This document shows, piece after piece, positions 29,201-38,200 of a stretch of 64,000 bases of DNA (the stretch's first letter is position 1; the number at the start of each line of letters is the position of its first letter). Under the pieces are notes generated by a model. The model made no database searches. It saw only the letters and a program-made list of their open reading frames with translations, and was not told where the DNA came from. This DNA is from Fasciolopsis buskii (taxonomy: Eukaryota > Platyhelminthes > Trematoda > Plagiorchiida > Fasciolidae): the NCBI GenBank assembly GCA_008360955.1, contig LUCM01002345.1, positions 60,967-124,966 on the forward strand, in the 5' to 3' direction. The position numbers and the translations under genes were made by a program.

Positions 29201-32200
29201 CAATTCAACGACTCCGAAAGTCACAAAATGATCACCAGTCACAGCCAACGATGAAATCAAAATGCGCCCCAAACAGGAAATGTGTTGTATTCTTGAAACT
29301 ACTCCATATTTCTGGCTTAGATCAAAACATTCAGAGTGTGTCTGCCCATTTGTAGTGCAGTTGTGGTAAGTATATTGCCCTATGACCAAGGCAACTAATT
29401 TTGGTGATTAGCTGCCCTCTGATTTGGTTGCCTCCTTGGATGACCAGTCGACTTGTTTTCGATGCTACCCCTTTGGACATGTTAGTCTGACTCTACTTTT
29501 GTTCTTGGTGAGCCGCTTCACCGTATGACACTGTTTGTCGGAATTTTTCACCTATTCAAAATGCTTCTGTTCGACTTGATGTGGGTTAGTAGCTTCAATG
29601 GTGAAAGTCGAAAGTCAATCTGTGTGAAACGGAGTTACTCAGTGAATGTTTGACAATACTCATCCCTAATTCCCAGCATGCCACATCTAACTTTGGCGTG
29701 GCTTCTGCAATGTTCCCAGTGAATTCGAGTGGATGTTTTTTTCAATTTATTTACGCTCATAGCGATGGCACTTGTATGCCTTCTGGGATCATGTCCACGT
29801 GGATTAGTCTAACTGCCGATGCGTGCCGTCGACGTTTTACGGGTGAACGATGGTCTACATCATCCCTTTTTTATTCCCTTTGGTGCATGAGTAGTCGCAT
29901 GAATTGCCGTGGCTGTAGACTCTTTCAAACGTGTGTTAATGTGCTGCTGCCTGCAATTGTTTTTCTTAGTACTTCTTACTGTCATGCGAGGCTGATTTTG
30001 TGGGGAAGATTGACGCTGTCTCTCAGTCCTCGTTGTATCCCCTCATGTGGTCCTTTCTCAGTCCCATTATCAGTCTCGCTTGATCACCAATATTATTGTT
30101 GTACATTTTTTTCGCCCTCCTAGGACCGTTTCGCACTACCCGACAACGAGCCCATGCACGTGTTGCATTCCATCAGTCGATTCCAAGAAACGACCAGCAG
30201 CACAGACAAAAGTTCACCCGGGTTGTGGATCGCTTTTCTTCAAGCACATTTGGTCGGCGTGGAATCGGTAATCTATTTAGCGGATATTTTAGAACAGGTA
30301 GGTTTAGTCCACTTTACCCCTTGTTACAAATGGTCCAGGCTCCCTGGACAGATATTTCTGCACCAGCAATGAATTTATGGTATGACGTTTACTCATAAAT
30401 GTCGTCAGCTTTTTTAACTAAATTTTCCTGGGGTCCTGAGTATCATCTGTCCCGCTGTTAACTCACTGGTTGTCCGTCGATCCTGTCGCTAGATCAGTTC
30501 CCACTAACTCGGGAGGAAACCAACAATACACCCGACCGTAGTCAGATGGATTAAGCGTCTATCACTCAAAAGGTCAAGGGTTCAAATCCCAGAACCACCG
30601 GTCACTTTAGTGGTAGATGGCAATTCGTTGCTGAACCTGACTTAGTCAAACCTTATGTGGTTCTACGCCATTCCGACTTTCAGGATCATAAATGCCAATT
30701 CCTCCTCTCCCCCGGGGTAGCAGATCCTAGTGGCTGTGGCACATGTCCCTTCCACTACACTCATACATTAGGCATGCCAAAAAACAGGGAATAAATGCTC
30801 GCATTTGCACCTACGTATCTGCTACTTGTTCCGTCGGTTTCTAACTCATCTAACTGATCGGCTTTGTCGTGGCCTTTTAATCTGGTTTGGTTAGTGTCGC
30901 TTTCTTGAAATTCGACCCCTACCACCACCACCACGCTGATTGGTTTAAATAACTTACAATATGGTCCACCTGGATTGCCGCCCTCATTAATGTCATTCAG
31001 TCAAATCCGGCGGTGGTCAAGCGATCAACATCATGAGATTTCGGTACGAATGTTACGGGTTCGACTCCTCCCACCGCTAGTCAACTCTCACCCTCACTTG
31101 GCACTTCTCAGTTGGTCGCGATCTCCTTCTTGAGAAGGACGTACTTTTTGTTTCGTCAATAGAGAAAGCAAAAGATAAACATAAAAATAGTTTCCGTATC
31201 CGGTAGCAGGTGACAGCCAATAAGATGGCGTGGTTTCGTTCAGCGTTAAACAGCCTCACTGACCGCTGCCTTTCCCCAGAGTCACACGTTTCTATAAAAA
31301 CAGTGAATATCCAACGGGAACAGGAAGTGGACCTACGCAGGTGGGAAAAGATAAGATGCTGCTGCAGCCAACGCAAGGAACACAATCTAACTGTACAAAC
31401 GCACTCTTTCAATCATTCTGATTCCATAGAAAATGACAACGCGATCGCCATTGTTCGCGGTTCACTGCCATATCGTTCAGTGTCTCCAGGCAACTAGTTA
31501 ACGGGTCTTTCGGATCCCAACCACGAAAACGAAGACGTGAGACACTTACTTTACCTAACTTCGCTGTACATTTTCTCATTTCACGTTGCCACGTCATCTG
31601 TTGACCTCCACATGGCTTCTTCCATTCCTTAGGAGGAACACAAAATAGGACACCATATGATAGACGAGTGTTCGCCATACGCAACAAGTGACCCAACCAA
31701 CGTAGTCGACTAAGTTTCATACGATGAAACAAGGTATGCTGAGAGCCGGCACCTAGTATTAGATTTCTGACCTCCACAGTACTCACCCGGTCACTCCATC
31801 CAATCCTAGCCATACTACGTAAACATCGGTTGTCGAAAACTTCTAACCGACGAAAATCGCCCACACGAATATTTCAAGTCTCGCAACCGTACAACAGAAC
31901 TGAACGCACTGCGGCACAGTACACACGACCTTTCGACTTCAGCGAAATATCAAGCCAACACCACAAGTGCTTCAGTCCAGCATAAGCTGTTCGAGCCTTC
32001 GATGTGCGTGTATTTACCTCCACTCCCGAGCTACCATCGTTCGATATGCAGCTACCAAGGTAGGTGAAACGGTCTACAATCGTTAGTTCCTCTCCGCTCA
32101 GCACCAAGTTTAGCAGTGCCGTCGTCCAGTCCTGAAACAACACTTTGCACTTTCAAGGTGCAAAGCACATGCCAAACCAACCAACCGACCTTGAGAGTCT

Positions 32201-35200
32201 ATCTAGTGCCCGTTGTGTACGGTCCGCATACTCGAAAAGACACAACGTCATCTGCGTAGTCTACGTCACATAGCTTCCCTCCATTTCCCAGTTCAATTCC
32301 TAAATCCCGGAGGCCTCCTACGGCATCTTCCATCACCTCGTCCATGACGAAGTTGAACCGTGCTATCGTGATGCACACGCACGCACACACGATTTCTCAC
32401 AACCAAAATGCATTCGCTTGTTTATCCGTTGCGAATGGCTTATCATCCATCATTGAGCGGCCGTCGATAATCCATGAAACAACAGTTTGGCTCAGGTACC
32501 ACATACGCCAAAATTGCATCCCATCTGTTTCAGTTTTAACAGCCGTTAACCTTGTACCAACGTGCTGTAGTTCTGTTTGCTATCTCACAACAATGACTAC
32601 TCAAAAGAGGAAACAATGGCTGGTAAACTGTGAGATAATAAATTGGAAAACTTTATACACGAAAAAGGTCGAATGCAAGGACGCCAATGATTACGATATT
32701 GAGCCATATCACCTGTCTCCAAGTATTATGTTGGGAGTGGATTAGTGGACTCAAAACCGGTAGTTTAACTGGACCCATACTATATAGCCCACTGTTTAAA
32801 TTCTCCATATCTTTCTCGCCATCTCGACCCATCCTCCAAAAACTACCTGCTTCGGAGATCAGCGTAGAGGGAAGTTGGCTTTCTGTGGGCATGTGCAAAA
32901 CATATTCCAATCATCTTAACCTATTCCAGTTGTGTTCGTTCTAAAGATCGGGCCGTGGGAGTCAGCACTTTACGCCTAACCTCTCAGTTAATCACAAAAT
33001 ACTCTCACCATATTCTTCCAAAACTACGAAGACGACGGTTTTCAAAAGCCAAAATTCTTCGCATGTTTTCTGCTCTCAACGGCCATGTTTCGGAGTCGTA
33101 GAACAGTACCGACCTCACTGCTGTTACGTATATTCGACCCTTGATCGATAACTGGATATCACGCCGACGCCACAGACGCTTCAGATTAGCAAATACAAAT
33201 CGGACCTTCTGTGTGCATGAAGGCACTTCTGATATACGATCCCCAGGTGAGATACAACTAAGTAAATAAATGTACCAACCTCACCCAGTTGCTCTGCTGC
33301 AAGAACATAGTTCGGCTTTGAGCCAATCCAGTCCTACAGCATTCTAAGCTTCTAAAATACAAAACCCACCCAAAACATAACTACAATACCATTCAGATGA
33401 TCGAGAAAACCCGTAACTTACTCGGATCTCCACTCAGTAGAACAGTGTTACCCGCATATTCGAAGTTATTCAATTCCTGGTCGCTGTCACTATTCTCGCA
33501 TATCGAGGAGGGGTTAAAGTAGCAACCCCTGCAAACACCACTATTCTTTGTGAACTCGGGTGAAAGATCGCCATAAGCACGAATTCGGCTTCGACTGTTC
33601 GCATACAGTGATCGGAAAAGAAAGACGAACTTCCCTGTCCTACCCTTCAATGAGAACCAACACCCGAAAAAACTTTTCGATTGGTTGGGTCGAACGCCAC
33701 TTTAAGATAAAAAGACAGGTTTTCGCCATTAAAGTTTCCTATTTGTGTTCGAAAAGTCAAGATTTTCGATCCTACACATCACACAGATTTAAGTTTACTC
33801 TACCGAGCTTGTTTACAGCACAGTAATAAATTCCGTTCTATCGGGACGCGTCAGATTTCTGTTGCCCTGATCTAGAGGGTGGAAAAATCTCCGTAGGTCT
33901 AAGTTCAACAGTCAAGTTACATTATCTAATTTCTTGATGCGGGGGGGGGGAGGTATTCTGAAGCAGCTGAGCGATTGGCCCTGGATTCAAAGTACGTAAA
34001 ATGAGAACCGACCTAAAGCATCACCATTAAATGCACCAATATGGAAAACGAAATGAAGTTCGTGTGGCTTGAACATGAGCGGACGAAAAAAGATCGAAGA
34101 TCGAAATCAGGCAGTTTACCTATTCCGTTTTTTGAAGGAAACAGGCCGGCTGATAACGTGATTCAGCAGTTGTTGGACTGATAGGCTTTCGAAAAGTCTT
34201 GATTCACTTGGACAGAACGGAAAGAAAGGGAATACTCCGTGCTGTGTAACATTTCGTGTTACTTTCCATTCGTTTAAGTAAGACTATCTGAGAACTAAAT
34301 AACATTTGGCTATCAAGTGCAGTGGACAGACAGTCAAAAACTGTTTTTTTTATCATTTAATTCCTTTATTAACGAAACGAAAGTGCACATTACTTTTCAG
34401 GAAGGAGGTCACGGCCAGCAGAGGGCTGCCAAACGGGGGAGTTGACCGGCGGTGGGACGACTCCAACCCACGACCTTCGCATCCAAACGCCACGACCATA
34501 TCCGTTTGGCCATCGCCGGCCTGTTTTCTGATTTTCAGATTGTTTTACTTGTGTGACTGAAAATAGTGGTACGAAGTGTAAACATCCCACGGTGTCAGTA
34601 TTCTTTCATCAAATGTTCAATTCCATATAGAACACTCAATGTCATAAAAAGTCTATTTCCCGATCTTTTTATCCGTAATTCTGTATCTATCAAAACGTTC
34701 CCCAATGTTCCTCCCCGATTCCTACCAGGTTTTGCTTCCTTACCTGTCCATGTGCATACCCGAGCACAAACGCGGAATCACAGTGGTATTTCGTGAACAA
34801 TCTCTATTAGCAGCCAGACAACTCCGGGAGCCATGTGCTTTGCAAACTATCCCACTTTTGATCAATCTTATGCTGCCCAGGTAGTCACTCAGTTGCGTTC
34901 TTGATACTAATAGTGGCAATAGTACTCCGTCTAGTTTCCTTTCAATATATGTCCAGTGTTTCAGGAATTTGATGAGGATGACAAGATTTGAATGTTCTTG
35001 TGAAGACATGGTAATGGTGACCGATTGACGAGCGCCAGTGGCAGTCTATGGCTTTTAATCAGATCTTTTGTTCATTTCGTCTTGTTGTGCTTTACAGATA
35101 GATGCATTAGATTATGATATTTAATCATAGAAGACATTCGAATGTAAGGCAACGTGTTTCCTTAAGGACCATCGCCGAGAATTGTCACATTTCGGCCTGA

Positions 35201-38200
35201 TGTAATAAATTATCAAAAGACTGAATAAAGTAACCCTGCCCTAAATTGGAAAAGCTTTTCCTATTTTCCAAGAACAATGGTTGCAGCTATTCAGACGAAT
35301 CCTATGGTTTCCAGACTCGGAGACCTCAAAATCACTTTACCTGTTTCATGTCCAGGTTGGCGTTTCCGACTAGGAAGCCAGCTGAAATCGTTGATGGGAA
35401 CTACCAAGTCGGATAATCGAGCAGTCGAGGTTCCGATCTGTCTACGAGGCTGGTGCTCCTACTCCGGCTCTGATCTTCGTTTGTGCACAGATGCAATCCG
35501 ACCCACTCCCGAATCCGACACATCTCTCGGATAAGAGTAAACAGTTATTATCGTCAGTTCTTTAAACCTCCAGTTTGAATCCTGGCCGGGTAGATGAATC
35601 CTTTCTCCGTCGGAAATCATCCAATTGTCCACGAACACATTCCCGAGCTATTGTGTTTTGTGTGACCATATGAGTGAAGAGAGTGAATGAATGCACAGCC
35701 ACGCAGGTTGATTCGACCAGTCTCAGCGTTTGTTGAATAAATCCAGATGTAATAGCTGGATAGGTGATTCGAGAACTGTTTGTGTACAATATATTCAAGA
35801 AATCTGTGCGCAGCAGGAAGTGATTGTTTAAAATTCCCCCAAACCGGTGGGAAATAAGTTACGTGCAATTCGGCGACTGGTCGGTTCGCCCCGTAAATAA
35901 AAATGGAAAGTATTAAACTGCCTATTTACAAACGTTGTTGAATCCATTTAGAACTGTGTCCAGGCTTCTTGAACGCACACCACTTAGCACTATCTCATTC
36001 TTCTACTCTCCATTAAATCTTTTACAATCCACCACTTTTTTTACTTAACAGCTCTGGCCAGGGTTACTCTTTGGGGCCGATGGGAAATACAAGCGCAGCA
36101 ATCGCTTCTCTCGGCAAACTTTGGCCTCTGACACAAACCGCACACTCCTCAAGTACTGCAATCATGCGAGCGGCCGCGGCAGCAGCAGCAACAACAACTA
36201 CAACGGCCGTGGCTGGGACAACTGAGGCAGCCGAAACAAATCCGTTGGTCTCGCTAGTGTGCGCGGTCAATTGGACTACCAAACAAATGGCCACCGTGCC
36301 AAGCGCTTACGTCAATCGACTTCACTCGCAGGTGTTGACTCCGTTCGCTTCGGGATTGCAATTAACCACGCAACGGTTTGGATTAAGCGAAGCAAACCGA
36401 ACGATGCTGTGGACCAAGATGCTTGCCTGTATTGCTGACTATTTGGTGAATGCATACAGCCACGTGCACGCTTGTTCTGACGAAGGACGCGGTCAGATGT
36501 TGTTGGATGTTCGATCTTTGCGGGATCTGGCTGAGTCCGTGTGCAAAGTAAAGTAAGCATTGCGAAACCGTGCTGTTTTTTTTTTAATTTGTGCTATCCT
36601 ATCCTATCCTGTATTGGATCTAGACAGAAGTTTCAGTTTGCCTTCGTAATAAACTTCAGCCTGGTATCCAATCTTCGTAAATCGCTTGTGAAGACTACGT
36701 TGTATTTGGGCCTCGGGCCAGTAGCTGTCCATCATCTGTCTTCGTAGCATGCGCACTTTGCAACGCCTCAGTTCAGCGTGGCTGTACATCGTTATTGCAG
36801 CGAGAGTAATATCCGCGAGCAGTTAGCCTGATTTTGTCCAGGTCAAGGTTGTATCGACCAGATATTCACTCTTCACCAGTTATTCAAAACGCGTCACGCA
36901 CGCTGCCGACCTGCGATCTTGGTCTTTCTCGAGTTGAAAGGCCCTTTCTATTCAGTGGATCGGACAGCGCTATTCACTGCTCTCCACCGGAAGGGTATGT
37001 CAGCGAAGTTCGAAAAAACCTGTTGCGAGCATTTTACTTGCATACCTGGCAGTAAACTGTCAGTTTCATTCGAAACGACAAACAGTGTTCGACATAAGTA
37101 TCCCATCTCTCCATCCCTGTTCAACTTCGTCAAAGTAATGCAGGACGCTTTAAGAAGTCTCCAAGATGTAGGAGTCAAACAGGGAAATGGCGAGAAGCTG
37201 TGTGATTTTGGTGATGCAGACGACGTCATGTGCCTGTTCGACTCCGCGGACCATGCGCAACATATACCAGACAGACTTTCAAAGTCTGTTGCTCGGTTCG
37301 ACAAGTGCTTTGCACCCTTAAAGTGTAAAATGCTATTGCAGGACTGGGCAACAGCAGTGCCGAACTTGGTGCTGAGCAAAGAACAAACGACTGTGGACCG
37401 TTCCACCTACGTCGGGAGCTGCGTGACGAAGGATGGTAGGCCAGCAGCAGAGATGAGCACGCGTATATGCAAGACTCCAGCGGCACTCGGTGGACTGAAG
37501 AGACACTTGTGGCGTCGGCCTGATATTTCACTGAAGTTGAAAGGTCGTGTGCACTGTGGCTCAGTTCTGTTCAGTTACGAAATATGGAGTACGCGAGTCG
37601 GAGATGTTCGCCGTTTAGAGGTTTTCGATCATCGGTGTGTGGATAGTATCACAAGGATTGAACGAGTGACCGGGTGATTAATGTAGAGGTATCTAGTATT
37701 AGGTGCTGGTTCTGAGAATACCTTATCTCAGCGTATGATGCTTAGTAGGGTACACTGTTTGAGTTACGTGTTGTGTCTGACTGATCGAACCCCCGACCCG
37801 GTATGCTAGAACTACTCGACAAGTTTTGACTGAACAAAACCTTCTGGGTGGTTTCCCTCTTTACCTCGCAGAACGCATTTTCACTTGTCATTGAGTGGTT
37901 ACTACTGTTTTGGGGCTCAGACGAATGGTACTTCACACTGCCTACCTCTTTAGCCATAATAGGATAGCTTAGAGACTACTGTGTTTGGATTTTCCGTTGG
38001 TTTGTTAACGTTGGTCAACTCACTAACCTCCACATTTTTTTTGAGTTGTCTTGGCATCAACTGCCAACCGATGATTAGTTTCGTCTTCCCGGCGACAATG
38101 TTCGGATCTCTCAACAAGTATAAGTAACCTGGAACTTGGGGCTGAAAGTGTTGGACCCGGTGTTCAGATGTTGCAGGCCACGGAATGGTAGAACTACTCG

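Noticed and set aside
29650..30123. 157-codon ORF on +, ending in the VPS50 acceptor region
   Set aside because: Cys-rich but without motif; not in the phase of the exon at 30124, which begins after CCTAG.
35277..35534. 85-codon ORF on + in intron 6
   Set aside because: No splice-compatible phase with VPS50 and no recognisable domain.
36948..37406. 152-codon ORF on -
   Set aside because: Exact antisense of the RTE RT frame 36919-37677.
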